A stretch of DNA of 64,000 nt from Microbispora corallina (GCF_016863035.1 NZ_BOOC01000011.1:287468-351467), one strand, 5' to 3'. Shown: positions 52,540 to 62,819, counted from the first letter of the stretch. The notes: generated by a model from the sequence alone, not told the origin. A program made the numbers and translations.

Positions 52540-53573
52540 AATTCCTGCTGATCACGCTCATCGCCCACGACGGACGCGTGTCCACCACCGAGCGGTTCCG
52601 CGAGGTGGTCGCCAACGCCGTCCTCGCCGAGGAGCTGGGGTTCGACGGGTTCGGGGTGGGGGAGCGGCACGAACGGCCGTTCATCTCGTCGTCCCCGCCG
52701 GTCGTGCTGAGCCACATCGCGGCCCGCACCTCGCGCATCCGCCTATTCACGGCCGTCACGACGCTGAGCCTGCTCGACCCGGTGCGGGCGTTCGAGGACT
52801 ACTCGACGCTCGACCACCTGTCCGGCGGCCGGCTCGAACTGATCATCGGCAAGGGGAACGGCTCGGCCCAGGCCAAGCTGTTCCACGTCACGACCGAGGA
52901 CCAGTGGGACCGCAACCGCGAGGGCTACGAGCTGTTCCGCCGGCTCTGGCGGGAGGACCAGGTCAGCTGGGAGGGCCGGTTCCGTCCGTCCCTGGAGTCC
53001 GCCGAGGCGCTGCCGCGCCCCCTCCAGCAGCCGATCCGCGTGTGGCACGGCAGCGCCACCAGCAAGGAGTCGGTCGACCTGGCCGCCCAGTGGGGCGACC
53101 CGCTGTTCTCCGCGAACGTCACCAACCCCATCGAGCCGTACGCCGAGCTGATCGACTACTACCGCGACCGATGGAAGTTCCACGGCCACGACCCCCAGGA
53201 CGCCCTCGTGGGGGCCGGGACGGCCGGCTACTACGCCGCGCCGACCTCCCAGGAGGCCGTCGAGACCTACCGGCCCATCTACGACGCCCGCCTCGCCCTG
53301 TTCCGCAGGCTCGGCGTCGAGCCCGTGTTCCCCACGCTGGAGGACGCCGTCGAGCGCAGCTCCATCCTCGTGGGCAGCCCCCAGCAGATCACCGAGAAGG
53401 TGCTCCGCTACCACGAACGGTTCGGCCACGAGGTCATGCACCTGCACGCCGACGCCGACGGCCTCACCCCGCACCAGCACCGCGCCACGCTGGAGCTCTT
53501 CCAGAGCGAGATCGCCCCCGTGCTCCGCCGCGAGATCCCCAGCAGGCCGTTCCCCACCGGAGGGCAGCGATGA
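52536..53573 (+). CDS. Luciferase-like monooxygenase, CE1758-type
   Basis: A 345-residue [41 protein letters not shown], the flavin-site [20 protein letters not shown], and [17 protein letters not shown]. It ends with [20 protein letters not shown]. This matches the group I know as CE1758 family, putative FMN-dependent luciferase-like monooxygenases often linked to peptide-type ABC importers; substrate not established. ATG with GGAGAAGG; ATGA overlap with the next gene. Confidence 0.88.
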   Translation: MKFLLITLIAHDGRVSTTERFREVVANAVLAEELGFDGFGVGERHERPFISSSPPVVLSHIAARTSRIRLFTAVTTLSLLDPVRAFEDYSTLDHLSGGRLELIIGKGNGSAQAKLFHVTTEDQWDRNREGYELFRRLWREDQVSWEGRFRPSLESAEALPRPLQQPIRVWHGSATSKESVDLAAQWGDPLFSANVTNPIEPYAELIDYYRDRWKFHGHDPQDALVGAGTAGYYAAPTSQEAVETYRPIYDARLALFRRLGVEPVFPTLEDAVERSSILVGSPQQITEKVLRYHERFGHEVMHLHADADGLTPHQHRATLELFQSEIAPVLRREIPSRPFPTGGQR

Positions 53574-54688
53574 CGCACCTTTCCATACTCGACCTGTCCC
53601 CGATCCCGTCGGGCGGCACCGCGGCTCAGGCGCTGCGCGACACCGTCGACCTGGCGAAGAAGGCGGAGGAGTTCGGCTACCACCGCTACTGGCTGGCCGA
53701 GCACCACTTCACGCCCGGCGTCGCCAGTTCGTCGCCCGCCGTGCTCATCGCCCTCGTCGCCGCCGCGACCAGCCGGATCCGCGTCGGCTCGGGGGCCGTG
53801 CAGCTCGGCCACCAGACTCCCCTCGCCGTCGTCGAGCAGTTCGGCACCATCGACGCGCTGCACCCGGGCCGGATCGACCTCGGCCTCGGCCGCTCCGGGC
53901 AGCGCCGGGCGGAGGCCCTGCGGGAGCCCCTCGCCCCGCGGGAGCCGAAGACCCGGCGCGTCGTCGACGGGCTGCTCATCCCCGAGGAGTTCTCGTTCGC
54001 GGCGCTGGTGCGCTCCCCGCGCTTCGCCCTGTACGCGTCGCTGCTCCAGCAGCCGGGGGCCGAGACGCCCGACTTCGCCGACCAGGTGGACGACATCATC
54101 GCCTTCCTCAACGGCACCTGGCGGTCGCCCGACGGCCTCGACGTCCACGTGGTCCCGGGCGAGGGCGCCGCCCTGCAGCTGTGGATCCTCGGCAGCAGCG
54201 GCGGCCAGAGCGCCCAGGTGGCGGGGGAACGCGGGCTGCCGTTCGCGGCCAACTACCACGTCAGCCCGTCCAACGTGCTGGAGGCCGTGGAGGCCTACCG
54301 GGCCGCGTTCAAACCGTCCGCGACGCTGGCCGAGCCGCACGTCCTCGTCTCGGCGGACGTCGTCGTCGCGCAGGACGACGCCACGGCCCGCGAGCTCGCC
54401 TCCGGGTACGGCCTGTGGGTGCGCAGCATCCGCTCCGGCGAGGGCGCGATACCGTACCCGTCCCCGGCGGAGGCGGCCGCGCACGAGTGGACCGAGGAGG
54501 ACCGGCGGCTGGTCGCCGACCGGCTCGACACCCAGTTCGCCGGGACGCCCGGAGCCGTCGCCGACAAGCTGGCCGTGCTCCGCGACGTCACGGGCGCCGA
54601 CGAGTTGCTGATCACCACGATCACGCACGACCACGCCGCCCGCGTGCGCTCCCACGAGCTGCTCGCCGAGGCCTGGTCGGCGCGGTGA
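53570..54688 (+). CDS. Luciferase-like monooxygenase, group 1 (MsnO8-like)
   Basis: A 372-residue LLM of the group 1 oxidoreductase type: [63 protein letters not shown], and the hallmark [14 protein letters not shown]-terminal [12 protein letters not shown] and [20 protein letters not shown] are typical. Last gene of the operon. With the other three flavin enzymes it probably degrades what the importer brings in. Confidence 0.92.
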   Translation: MTHLSILDLSPIPSGGTAAQALRDTVDLAKKAEEFGYHRYWLAEHHFTPGVASSSPAVLIALVAAATSRIRVGSGAVQLGHQTPLAVVEQFGTIDALHPGRIDLGLGRSGQRRAEALREPLAPREPKTRRVVDGLLIPEEFSFAALVRSPRFALYASLLQQPGAETPDFADQVDDIIAFLNGTWRSPDGLDVHVVPGEGAALQLWILGSSGGQSAQVAGERGLPFAANYHVSPSNVLEAVEAYRAAFKPSATLAEPHVLVSADVVVAQDDATARELASGYGLWVRSIRSGEGAIPYPSPAEAAAHEWTEEDRRLVADRLDTQFAGTPGAVADKLAVLRDVTGADELLITTITHDHAARVRSHELLAEAWSAR

Positions 54689-54833
54689 GGGAGGGTCCTT
54701 CCAGCTGAAAGTTGCACAGGGATCCGGTCGTCCGCGCAGGTCGCGGCGCCGTGACGGCCGGCGTCCTTGACCCGGCCGAGCGCGCGCGGCGACCATTCCG
54801 GGGTTCCGAGCAGGCCCGATACCAGGGAGCCCC

Positions 54834-56231
54834 ATGTCCGGCCGCCATTCCGACGTCCGACGCCGCGCGCGGCTCGTCGTCGCCCTCGTCGCGGCGCTGT
54901 CCGCCTGGCTGGCGGCGGCGCCGCTCGCGGCGGGCGCGGTCGCCGACCCGCCCGCACCGGTGACGGGCAACGCCACCTACTTCGACGCGCTCGGCTCGCC
55001 GTACGGCGGGTGCGGTCTGCCGCAGTCGGAGCTCGACACGCAGGACTTCGTCGCGCTCAACGTGTACGACACGCCCGGCGACTACTCCTTCTACCCGCGG
55101 CCGCTGACCGGCGCCAACGCGTCCAAGACGGGCATGTGGAACAACGGCCTCAACTGCGGCCGGTTCGTGAAGGTCACGGTCTCCGACTACTGCACCGGTG
55201 TGAACGACGGCGCCCCCGGCCAGGCGTTCTGCCGGAACGGGTCCTGGACGCAGGACGCGTACAACGGGGCGACGCTGATCATGCAGGTCGCCGACAGCTG
55301 CGGCGACTCCAACGCCTGGTGCCGGGACGACCGGTACCACCTCGACCTGGCCAAGGGGTCGCTCAACAAGTTCGTGAAGAACGGCTCCGCGGTGGGGGAC
55401 ATGTACCCCTCCCACTGGAACAACCGCCACATCACGTGGTCGTACGTCCCGGCGCCCGACTACACGGGCGACATCAAGATCGGCTTCCTGCAGGGGGCGC
55501 AGGCGTGGTGGCCGGCGATCGCCGTGTCCCACCTGGCCAACGGCATCCACGGGGTCGAGTACTACGCCAACGGTTCCTGGCAGCAGGCCCAGATGAACGG
55601 CGACATGGGTCAGTCGTACATCATCGGCGGCCTCACCTCGGGCTCCACGCAGTTCCAGATCCGGGTGCGCGACGTCTCCGACACGCTGATCAACAACGGC
55701 CGGGTCTACAGCTTCTCGCTGCCGTCGGCGTGCGGCTCCCAGTGCAGCGCGGCGTACACCAGGGCGACCTACACGACGAGCGGCCCCAGCGCGTCGCCCT
55801 CGCCGAGCCCCTCACCGAGCCCCTCGCCGTCGCCCAGCCCGTCCCCGTCGCCGTCCCCGTCGCCGAGCCCGTCGCCCAGCCCGTCTCCGTCCCCGAGCCC
55901 GTCGCCGAGCCCCTCGCCGTCTCCTTCCGGCACGGTGTCGTGCCAGATCGGCTACCAGGTGGCGAACTCCTGGCAGGGCGGGTTCACGTCGACCGTCACG
56001 GTGAAGAACACGGGCGCCACGACGTGGAACAACTGGACCGTCGCCTGGACCGTCCCGTCCGGCGTCTCGCTCGTCAGCGCCTGGAGCTCGACCATCACGA
56101 CGAGCGGCACGAGATGGACGGTCAAGGCGCCGAGCTGGGCGACCAGTCTGGCTCCCGGGGCGTCCACCAGCTTCGGCTTCCAGGGCTCCGGGCCCTCGAC
56201 GCCGTCGCCGTCCGCCATCGCCTGTTCCTGA
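54834..56231 (+). CDS. Secreted expansin-like protein with CBM2
   Basis: A 465-residue secreted protein. Residues 1-36 form a signal peptide (RLVVALVAALSAWLAAAPLAAG). About 40-155 is the expansin/EXLX double-psi barrel (NATYFDALGSPYGGCGLPQS, DYCTGVNDGAPGQAF, VADSCGDSNAWCRDDRYHLDL). About 195-300 is the second expansin (CBM63-like) domain (GDIKIGFLQGAQAWW). A long Ser-Pro linker follows, then a family 2 cellulose-binding module (SCQIGYQVANSWQGGFTSTVTVKN, WTVPSGVSLVSAWSSTITTSG). Expansins loosen cellulose without hydrolysis. It fits the beta-glucoside importer and GH1/GH3 locus upstream functionally, but has no operator copy. Confidence 0.9.
   Translation: MSGRHSDVRRRARLVVALVAALSAWLAAAPLAAGAVADPPAPVTGNATYFDALGSPYGGCGLPQSELDTQDFVALNVYDTPGDYSFYPRPLTGANASKTGMWNNGLNCGRFVKVTVSDYCTGVNDGAPGQAFCRNGSWTQDAYNGATLIMQVADSCGDSNAWCRDDRYHLDLAKGSLNKFVKNGSAVGDMYPSHWNNRHITWSYVPAPDYTGDIKIGFLQGAQAWWPAIAVSHLANGIHGVEYYANGSWQQAQMNGDMGQSYIIGGLTSGSTQFQIRVRDVSDTLINNGRVYSFSLPSACGSQCSAAYTRATYTTSGPSASPSPSPSPSPSPSPSPSPSPSPSPSPSPSPSPSPSPSPSPSPSPSGTVSCQIGYQVANSWQGGFTSTVTVKNTGATTWNNWTVAWTVPSGVSLVSAWSSTITTSGTRWTVKAPSWATSLAPGASTSFGFQGSGPSTPSPSAIACS
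55794..55929. repeat. Ser-Pro linker repeat
   Basis: Runs of TCGCCG/AGCCCC/TCCCCG hexamers encode over twenty Ser-Pro dipeptides between the expansin and CBM2 domains. Such linkers are common in secreted cellulases and vary in length between strains. Confidence 0.85.
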
Positions 56232-56340
56232 CCCGTCCCGAACCAGGGGCGGACCCGGCCGTCGGCGGGCCGCCGGTAGCATTCGATCACTGCGATCGAC
56301 GGCGGCGGCCCGTCCTGACCGGCCAACCTTTGGAGCGACG

Positions 56341-57366
56341 ATGTCCCGACCTCTGCCCGGAGACACCCGGCCCGGCGACCTGGTGATCGGCGGCTACACC
56401 CCCGACACCGACGGGTCGGGGCCCGGGCTCACGGTCGTCCGCACCGCCCCCGACGGCGTGCTGCGGGCGCTGGCGCGCACCCCCGCGTCCGGGCCCTCGT
56501 TCGTGGTCGAGCACCCCGGGCTGCCCCTGCTGTACGCCGTGCTGGAGCGGCCCGACGGCGGCGTGGCCGTGTTCGCCGACGAGGCGGACGGCCCCCGGCC
56601 GCTCGCCGAGCACCCGAGCGGCGGCTCCTACCCCTGCCACCTGGCGGTGGACCCCGCGGCGGAGTGGCTGGCCGTGGCCAACTACGGCGACGGGACGGTG
56701 GCGGCCTACCGGCTCGACGGGGACGGCATGCCGCAGCCCGGGCCTCTGCTGTTCCCCAACGAGGGCGGCGGCCCCGACCCGGACCGCCAGGAGGGCCCGC
56801 ACGCCCACGAGGCGGTCTTCGGCCCGGACGGCGTGCTCCACGTCACCGACCTCGGCACCGACGAGATCCGGCGCTTCCTGCCGGGCATGGTCCCGCACCC
56901 CCGCGGCCCGGTGCGGCTGGCCCCCGGCAGCGGCCCGCGCCACTTCGTCCACCACCGCGACCTCTGGTACGTCACCGGCGAGCTCGACGGCATGGTCCGC
57001 GTGTACGACGCCGGCTGGCGGGAGGTCGGCGGCGCGGCCGCGAGCACGAGCGGCGGGCACAACCAGCCCTCCCACATCGCACCGTCGCCCGACGGCCGGT
57101 ACCTGTACGTCGGCAACCGCGGCCCCGACACCGTCAGCGTCTTCGAGCCGGACGGGGCCCGGCTGGAGCTCGTGGCCGAGGTGCCGGCCGGCGGCCGCTG
57201 GCCACGCCACTTCGGCGTCACCCCCGACCGCCTCTACGTCGCCGCGCAGCGGTCCGGCGAGGTGACCGCGATGGAGCTCAAGGACGGCGTCCCGCAGCCG
57301 GGCGAGCGCGCCCTCGAGGTCGGAACCCCGTCCTGCGTGCTCGTCCGGAGCCGCGCCGCGGTCTGA
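56341..57366 (+). CDS. Lactonase family beta-propeller protein (6-phosphogluconolactonase-like)
   Basis: A 341-residue seven-bladed propeller of the Pgl/YbhE type: VIGGYTPDTDGSGPGL at the start, FVVEHPGLPLLYAVLE, NYGDGTVAAYRLD, the metal-binding-type GPHAHEAVFGPDGVLHVTDLGTDEI, and GHNQPSHIAPSPDGRYLYVGNRG. YbhE hydrolyses 6-phosphogluconolactone; actinobacterial relatives are unassigned. ATG with GGAG five bases upstream. No neighbour in sugar-phosphate metabolism. Confidence 0.9.
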   Translation: MSRPLPGDTRPGDLVIGGYTPDTDGSGPGLTVVRTAPDGVLRALARTPASGPSFVVEHPGLPLLYAVLERPDGGVAVFADEADGPRPLAEHPSGGSYPCHLAVDPAAEWLAVANYGDGTVAAYRLDGDGMPQPGPLLFPNEGGGPDPDRQEGPHAHEAVFGPDGVLHVTDLGTDEIRRFLPGMVPHPRGPVRLAPGSGPRHFVHHRDLWYVTGELDGMVRVYDAGWREVGGAAASTSGGHNQPSHIAPSPDGRYLYVGNRGPDTVSVFEPDGARLELVAEVPAGGRWPRHFGVTPDRLYVAAQRSGEVTAMELKDGVPQPGERALEVGTPSCVLVRSRAAV

Positions 57367-57417
57367 CCCGTCCCGGGTCTGACCGTCCCGGGAACTGAGC
57401 GCACCCGGCGCGCGGGA

Positions 57418-58200
57418 TCAGGGGACGCGGCCCACGCCGCCGACGATCCAGACGCGCTGCGCCTGAGCCTCGCTCTGCGGCGTCTCGGGCCGCCACTGCC
57501 GGATGTAGACGAGGCCGGGCTCGACGAGCTCCGTGCCGTCGAAGAAGCGCAGCACCTTCTCCCGGGTGCGCGCGTCGCCCTGCGGGACGATGCGGCGGAA
57601 CAACGAGAGGATCGGGTCGGCGAGCTCCGGCCGGCTGTCGAAGACGGCGTGCCCGATGGCGATGAAGCTGCCCGGCGCGAGGCGGTCGCGCAGGTGGGCG
57701 ACGCCCTTGTACGGCTCGTCGGCGTCGGGGAGGTACTGCAGCCGCGCCGGGATGAGCACGGCGACCGGCCGGTCGAGGTCGATGAGCCGGGTCATCTCGG
57801 GGTCGGCCGTCATCTCCGACGGCCGCAGGATCGAGCCCTTCACGACCCCGGTGTCGTGGTTGCGCGCGAGGACGGCCCGGGCGTGGTTGAGCACCACCGG
57901 GTCGTCGTCCACGTACACCACGCGGGCCCCGGGCAGCAGCTCCTGCGCGACCTCGTGCGTGTTGCGCTGCGTCGGCAGCCCGGACGCGATGTTGACGAAC
58001 TGCGTGACGCCCTGGTCGACGAGGAACCGCACGACACGTTCGATGAAGTCCCGGGTGTCGACGGCCATCGTCTTGACCTCGGGGGCGATGGTGAGCAGGC
58101 TCTCGGCGAACTCCCGGTCGGCGGCGAAGTTGTCCTTCCCGCCGAGCAGGTAGTCGCTCATCCGGGCGATGTTGGGCGTGCTCGTGTCGAGACCCGTCAC
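57418..58200 (-). CDS. SAM-dependent methyltransferase, DUF574 type (Methyltransf_19)
   Basis: A 260-residue protein: TSTPNIARMSDYLLGGKDNFAADRE at the N terminus, then IASGLPTQRNTHEVAQELLPGARVVYVDDDPVVLNHARA and the C-terminal PRLF-like FDGTELVEPGLVYIRQWRP. This family is expanded in streptomycetes and relatives; methyl acceptors are mostly unknown. GTG at 58200 has GGAGGGG upstream and fits the family length. A TTG at 58272 in the same frame, with AGAGG upstream, is an alternative start. Confidence 0.9.
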   Translation of the reverse strand: MTGLDTSTPNIARMSDYLLGGKDNFAADREFAESLLTIAPEVKTMAVDTRDFIERVVRFLVDQGVTQFVNIASGLPTQRNTHEVAQELLPGARVVYVDDDPVVLNHARAVLARNHDTGVVKGSILRPSEMTADPEMTRLIDLDRPVAVLIPARLQYLPDADEPYKGVAHLRDRLAPGSFIAIGHAVFDSRPELADPILSLFRRIVPQGDARTREKVLRFFDGTELVEPGLVYIRQWRPETPQSEAQAQRVWIVGGVGRVP

Positions 58201-58320
58201 CCCGCGCCCCTCCGTGCCGCCCAACCCGGTCTCCTCGCCTCGCAAATCCGGTTCAGAACGATTATCGCCCAACCAATACCTCTATACGGGCTGAAAGCGC
58301 AGGAAGTCAGCCCGAATATG

Positions 58321-59136
58321 TCAATCCCACCAGAAAGACCACGCGTTCTGCCCCATGATCTGCTCGGCGTACTCGGTCAGCGTGCCCGGTCCCTGCAGGA
58401 TGCTGTCCGGGCAGAACGTCCAGTGCTCGGCGGCCACGTGCAACGCGTGCGCCGGGGTCGCGGGCGGGGCCGCCACGCTCAGGTCGAGCGTGTTGAACCC
58501 CATGGCGACGACGCGCGCGCCGAACCGGTCCTCCCAGCTCCGCACGACGGCGGCCAGCGGCACCGTCCACTCGTTGTGGTGCAGCGCCCCCTGCCAGCCG
58601 ATCGCCACCATGGCGTCGGCCCCCCGCGACACGGCGGCCAGGCCGAGCGGCGTGACGCGCTCGGCCACCACGTCGGCGTACCAGTCCGCCACCGCGTCCG
58701 GGTCGGCCACGAGCGTCCCCGGCGGCGCCGGGCCCGGGCACGCGCGCCCGAACGGCGCCAGGTCCTCCTCGCGGCCCTCGACCAGGTCGTCCCAGGCCTC
58801 GGCCATGAACCCCGCCGCCGAGTAGTGGTCGATCTCGTCGACCGGGTCGGGGGCGATCTGCCCGGCCGACCACGGCTGCACGCCGTCCTCCAGCAGCACC
58901 GGCCACAGCCCTGACCGCGGGTGCTCCCGCCGCAGCCGGCTCCACAGCCCGGCGGGGACGGGGTCGTCGCTCAGCCAGAAGGACGGCCGGTGGTGCGTGC
59001 GCAGCCGGTCGTAGTCGGGGTCGGGCCAGACGAGTGTCCCGGAGGGCAGGTCGACCGACAGCGCGCGCCCCTCGCCGCCGTCGCCGAACAGCAGCTCCAG
59101 TCCCGGGGGGAGCCGCCATCGCTCGTGAACCGACAT
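58321..59136 (-). CDS. DUF4253 domain protein
   Basis: A 271-residue protein. The C-terminal DUF4253 part is recognisable in VPLAAVVRSWEDRFGARVVAMGFNTLDLSVAAPP, followed by ALHVAAEHWTFCPDSI and the WSFWWD end typical of the family. No signal peptide or membrane segment. The family is common and of unknown function, often near immunity-type genes, but no toxin is nearby here. ATG start; 61 bases from the LuxR gene end, same strand. Confidence 0.88.
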   Translation of the reverse strand: MSVHERWRLPPGLELLFGDGGEGRALSVDLPSGTLVWPDPDYDRLRTHHRPSFWLSDDPVPAGLWSRLRREHPRSGLWPVLLEDGVQPWSAGQIAPDPVDEIDHYSAAGFMAEAWDDLVEGREEDLAPFGRACPGPAPPGTLVADPDAVADWYADVVAERVTPLGLAAVSRGADAMVAIGWQGALHHNEWTVPLAAVVRSWEDRFGARVVAMGFNTLDLSVAAPPATPAHALHVAAEHWTFCPDSILQGPGTLTEYAEQIMGQNAWSFWWD

Positions 59137-59197
59137 GCGCCAATAATGTCGGACCCCGCCGCGCCGCGCCCCGCGAGGGCGATCTCCGGGCGCCCGG

Positions 59198-60169
59198 CTA
59201 CGGGACGTCGACCCGGCACAGCCCCTCGGCGAGGACCTTCGTGGTCAGGCGGGTACGGCTGTCGCACCCCAGCTTGGCGAAGATGTGCTCCAGATGGGTG
59301 GTCACGGTCCGGACGCTGAGCACGAGCGCGGCCGCGATCTGCGGGTTGGAGTCGCCCTGGGCCACCCGCGTGAGCACCTCCACCTCCCGGGAGGTGAGGT
59401 CGTACGGCAGGTCGCAGGGACGCTCGGCGATGACCGCGCCCTGGATGGCGCCGTGGGCGCCGACGCCCGCCCGGTGGATCCGCACCTCCCGCCACTGGCC
59501 CCCGGCGTCCGGCCACAGCCCGCGCCGCGACAGCTCGCGGGACTCGATGAACCGCCGGGCCAGGTCGGCCATGGCGGGCTCGGCCGCGATGGCCTCGGAC
59601 GGCGGCCAGCCCGCGACGTCCCGGCGCCGCCCGCCGCGCTCGAACGCGACGGCGTGGAACCCGGGCGGCAGCCCGAGGGGGTCGATGACGCACCGGGTGA
59701 GGTCGGTCAGGTGGGCGAGGGCGGGGGAGACGGCGCTGATGACCGGGGCCGCCTCCGGCGGCAGGTCCGACCGCGCGCTCACGTGCAGCAGGCCCGTGTA
59801 CCGGCCGCCGGACAGGAACAGGGGCGTGGTGATGCCGCAGCGCCAGCCGTACGGCTCCAGGTGGCGCCGGAAGTACCGCTCGGTGCCGGGGGAGCCCATG
59901 ACGACCGGCGTGCGCATGGACATCGCCCGCCGGTAGGCGTCGAGCCGCGCGTACTCCTCGGCCGCGTCCTCGTCCACCCGGGCGTAACCGGCGGACACCA
60001 GAGACCGGTGGCGGCCGGTCGCCGGGTCGAACGCGACGAACTCGTAGGCCTCCACCGGGATGACCTCGCGCAGCGCCGTCATCGCGCCGTGGGCCCCGTG
60101 CCGGGCCGCCTGGAATCCCAGTTCGGCGACGGCATGGAGGTGGCGCGCGCTGAGGTTGATCTGATCCAT
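59198..60169 (-). CDS. LuxR-type regulator with GAF-like sensor domain
   Basis: A 323-residue regulator. Residues about 10-160 resemble a GAF-type sensor (EAYEFVAFDPATGRHRSLVS, TTPLFLSGGRYTGLLHVSAR). Residues about 255-315 form the LuxR helix-turn-helix (LTSREVEVLTRVAQGDSNPQI, VRTVTTHLEHIFAKLG). ATG with GGAGGACC nearby. It is divergent from the importer operon at 60290, 120 bases away, and likely controls it. A minus-strand TTTACG-N16-TATACC lies in the gap as a possible promoter. Confidence 0.9.
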   Translation of the reverse strand: MDQINLSARHLHAVAELGFQAARHGAHGAMTALREVIPVEAYEFVAFDPATGRHRSLVSAGYARVDEDAAEEYARLDAYRRAMSMRTPVVMGSPGTERYFRRHLEPYGWRCGITTPLFLSGGRYTGLLHVSARSDLPPEAAPVISAVSPALAHLTDLTRCVIDPLGLPPGFHAVAFERGGRRRDVAGWPPSEAIAAEPAMADLARRFIESRELSRRGLWPDAGGQWREVRIHRAGVGAHGAIQGAVIAERPCDLPYDLTSREVEVLTRVAQGDSNPQIAAALVLSVRTVTTHLEHIFAKLGCDSRTRLTTKVLAEGLCRVDVP

Positions 60170-60289
60170 GGGTCCTCCATGGTCAGCCTGCCGGGTATAG
60201 AACCAGTAAGGAATACGTAAACCATCCGATGCATTGACTGTGCGCCTTACCTACCCTCACCGGCAACACGACGGAGAGGCGGAGGATCA

Positions 60290-61882
60290 GTGCGGGTCAC
60301 CAGAAGACGGGCCGCCGCCCTCGCTGTGGCGGCGGTCATGCTGAGCGGCGGGTGCGGAGGGTCGTCGCAGGACGGCGCCAAGTCGGAGGGGAACGCCTTC
60401 TCCGTCGCGCTGACGGAACCCGACCATCTCACCCCGGGCAACACCTCCAGCGACTACTCGATCACGGTGCTGGACGCGCTGTTCGAGACTCCGGTCTCCA
60501 TCGACGCCGCCAGTGGCAAGCCCCTGATGCGGGCGGCCGAGTCGGTGAGCAGCACCGACCAGAAGGTCTGGACGATCAAGTTCAAGCCGGGGCAGAAGTT
60601 CAGCAACGGCGAGCCGGTCACGGCGCAGAGCTTCGCCGACTCCTGGAACGCCACGGCCTACGGCCCCAACGGCTGGACCAACAACTACTACTTCGCCAAC
60701 ATCGAGGGCTACGACAAGCTCAACCCCGAGAAGGGCGACCCGTCCACGGACAAGCTGAGCGGCCTCAAGGTGGTGGACGACACCACACTCGAGGTGACGC
60801 TCACCGCGCCGTTCAGCCAGTTTCCGATCACGCTCGCCTACATCGCGTTCGCGCCGATGCCGAAGGCGGCGTTCACCGACCTTAAGGCGTTCGACCAGGC
60901 GCCGGTCGGCAACGGGCCGTTCGTGCTCGACGGCGCGTGGGAGCACAACAGGCAGATCAAGCTCAAGCGGTCGGCGTCGTACGCGGGCGAGCGCAGGGCC
61001 AAGGCCGACGCGGTGACCCTCAAGATCTACGCCAGCCGTGACACCGCGTGGACCGACCTGCGGGCCGGCCGCGTGGACCTGATGACGACCGTCCCGCCGG
61101 CCAGCACGGGCGAGGCGAAGAAGCTGCTCGGCGACCGCTTCGTGCAGACCCCCGACGGCACGATGGACTACCTGGGCTTCCCGACCTTCGACAAGCGGTT
61201 CGCCAACCCCGACCTGCGCAAGGCGTTCTCCATGGCCATCGACAGGCAGGCCATCGTGGACGCGGTCTACGACGGCGCGTTCAAGCCGATGGCGTCGCTG
61301 CTCGCGCCGCTGGTGCCCGGCTACCGGGAGAACGCCTGCGGCGAGGCGTGCACGTACGACCCGGCCAAGGCCAAGGCGCTGTTCGACCAGGCCGGCGGCT
61401 TCAGCGGCACGCTGAACCTGTGGTTCTCCAACGCCGACCCGAGCTACGAGCAGTGGATGACCGCCGTCGCCAACCAGCTGAAGCAGAACCTCGGCATCTC
61501 GGACATCAAGTTCCGCAAGATCCCGGCCGCCGACTACCTGTCGACCCTGCGCCAGCGCAAGGAGGACGGTCCCTACCGCAACAACTGGGTGATGGACTAC
61601 CCGAGCCCCCAGGACTACCTCGAGTACATGTGGGGCGCGGGCAACCGGATGGGCTGGGAGAACAAGGAGTTCGACGACCTGATCAAGCAGGCGAACTCGG
61701 CGCCGAGCCTGGACGCCAGCCTGCCGCTCTACCAGAAGGCCGAGGACGTCGCGCTGGCCGACATGCCGATGATCCCTCTGTGGAACTGGCAGAACCAGAT
61801 CGGCTTCACCAGCCGCCTCAGCGGCGTCGACGTGACCCCGTACAGCAAGAACCTGTACACGATCAGCGTGAAGCAGGGGTGA
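60290..61882 (+). CDS. Oligopeptide-type ABC transporter solute-binding lipoprotein (OppA-like)
   Basis: A 530-residue family 5 binding protein. It has a lipoprotein signal ending in MLSGGC, then FSVALTEPDHLTPGNTSSDY, the family block KVWTIKFKPGQKFSNGEPVTAQSFADSWN, and a C-terminal YQKAEDVALADMPMIPLWNW. The N-terminal EPDHLTPGNTSSD pattern is of the OppA subgroup rather than DppA. GTG start with GGAGAGGCGGAGG upstream. First gene of a three-gene importer set lacking ATPases. Confidence 0.92.
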   Translation: MRVTRRRAAALAVAAVMLSGGCGGSSQDGAKSEGNAFSVALTEPDHLTPGNTSSDYSITVLDALFETPVSIDAASGKPLMRAAESVSSTDQKVWTIKFKPGQKFSNGEPVTAQSFADSWNATAYGPNGWTNNYYFANIEGYDKLNPEKGDPSTDKLSGLKVVDDTTLEVTLTAPFSQFPITLAYIAFAPMPKAAFTDLKAFDQAPVGNGPFVLDGAWEHNRQIKLKRSASYAGERRAKADAVTLKIYASRDTAWTDLRAGRVDLMTTVPPASTGEAKKLLGDRFVQTPDGTMDYLGFPTFDKRFANPDLRKAFSMAIDRQAIVDAVYDGAFKPMASLLAPLVPGYRENACGEACTYDPAKAKALFDQAGGFSGTLNLWFSNADPSYEQWMTAVANQLKQNLGISDIKFRKIPAADYLSTLRQRKEDGPYRNNWVMDYPSPQDYLEYMWGAGNRMGWENKEFDDLIKQANSAPSLDASLPLYQKAEDVALADMPMIPLWNWQNQIGFTSRLSGVDVTPYSKNLYTISVKQG

Positions 61883-61889
61883 CACGAGG

Positions 61890-62819
61890 GTGAGGTACGC
61901 CCTGCAGCGCCTGGTCCAGGCCGTCCCGGTCTTCCTCGCGACCACGTTCGTGATCTACGCGATGGTGTTCGCGCTGCCGGGCGACCCGATCCTGGCGCTC
62001 GCGGGGGACAAGCCGGTGCCCGAGCAGGTGCTCGCCGTCATGCGCGAGCGCTACCACCTCGGCGACCCCCTGCTCGTCCAGTACGGCCGGTACATGCTGG
62101 GCGTCCTCCACGGCGACCTCGGCGAGACGTTCACCGGGCAGCCGGTGAGCGAGCTCCTCCAGGACCGCTGGGGGGTGACCGCCCGGCTCGCGCTGACCGC
62201 CTGGGCGTTCGAGCTCGTCGTCGGCATCGGCCTCGGCGTCCTCGCCGGCCTGCGCCGGGGCGGCGTCGCCGACACCGCCGTCCTGGCCGGGACGACCTTC
62301 GTCATCGCCGTGCCGGTCTTCGTCGTCGGCTACACCGCGCAGATCGTGCTCGGCCTGCACCTCGGGCTGTTCCCCACCGCGGGGGACGACGAGGGCTGGC
62401 CGGGGAGCTACCTGCTGCCCGGCATGGTGCTCGGCTCGTTCGGCCTGGCGTACGTCGCCCGGCTCACCCGCACGTCCCTCGTGGAGAACCTGCGCGCCGA
62501 CTACGTCCGCACCGCCGTCGCCAAGGGTCTCGGCAGGCGGCGGGTCGTCGGCGTGCACGCGCTGCGCAACTCGCTCATCCCGGTCGCGACGTACCTGGGC
62601 GTCGACTTCGGCAACCTCATGGCGGGGGCGGTCGTGACCGAGGGGATCTTCAACCTGCCGGGCATCGGCCAGCAGGTGTTCCAGTCCATCCAGCTCCAGG
62701 AGGGCCCGGTCGTCGTCGGCGTCACCACCCTGCTCGTCATGATCTTCATCGTCGCCAACCTGGCCGTCGACCTGCTGTACGGCGTGCTCGACCCGAGGAT
62801 CCGCCGTGCTCGCGCGTGA
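61890..62819 (+). CDS. ABC transporter permease, OppB type
   Basis: A 309-residue permease: RYALQRLVQAVPVFLATTFVIYAM at the start, YHLGDPLLVQYGRYMLGVLHGDLG, the EAA-like loop DYVRTAVAKGLGRRRVVGVHALRN, and IFNLPGIGQQVFQSI near the C terminus. GTG start seven bases after the binding-protein stop. Its end overlaps the OppC-type gene by 14 bases. Confidence 0.92.
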   Translation: MRYALQRLVQAVPVFLATTFVIYAMVFALPGDPILALAGDKPVPEQVLAVMRERYHLGDPLLVQYGRYMLGVLHGDLGETFTGQPVSELLQDRWGVTARLALTAWAFELVVGIGLGVLAGLRRGGVADTAVLAGTTFVIAVPVFVVGYTAQIVLGLHLGLFPTAGDDEGWPGSYLLPGMVLGSFGLAYVARLTRTSLVENLRADYVRTAVAKGLGRRRVVGVHALRNSLIPVATYLGVDFGNLMAGAVVTEGIFNLPGIGQQVFQSIQLQEGPVVVGVTTLLVMIFIVANLAVDLLYGVLDPRIRRARA

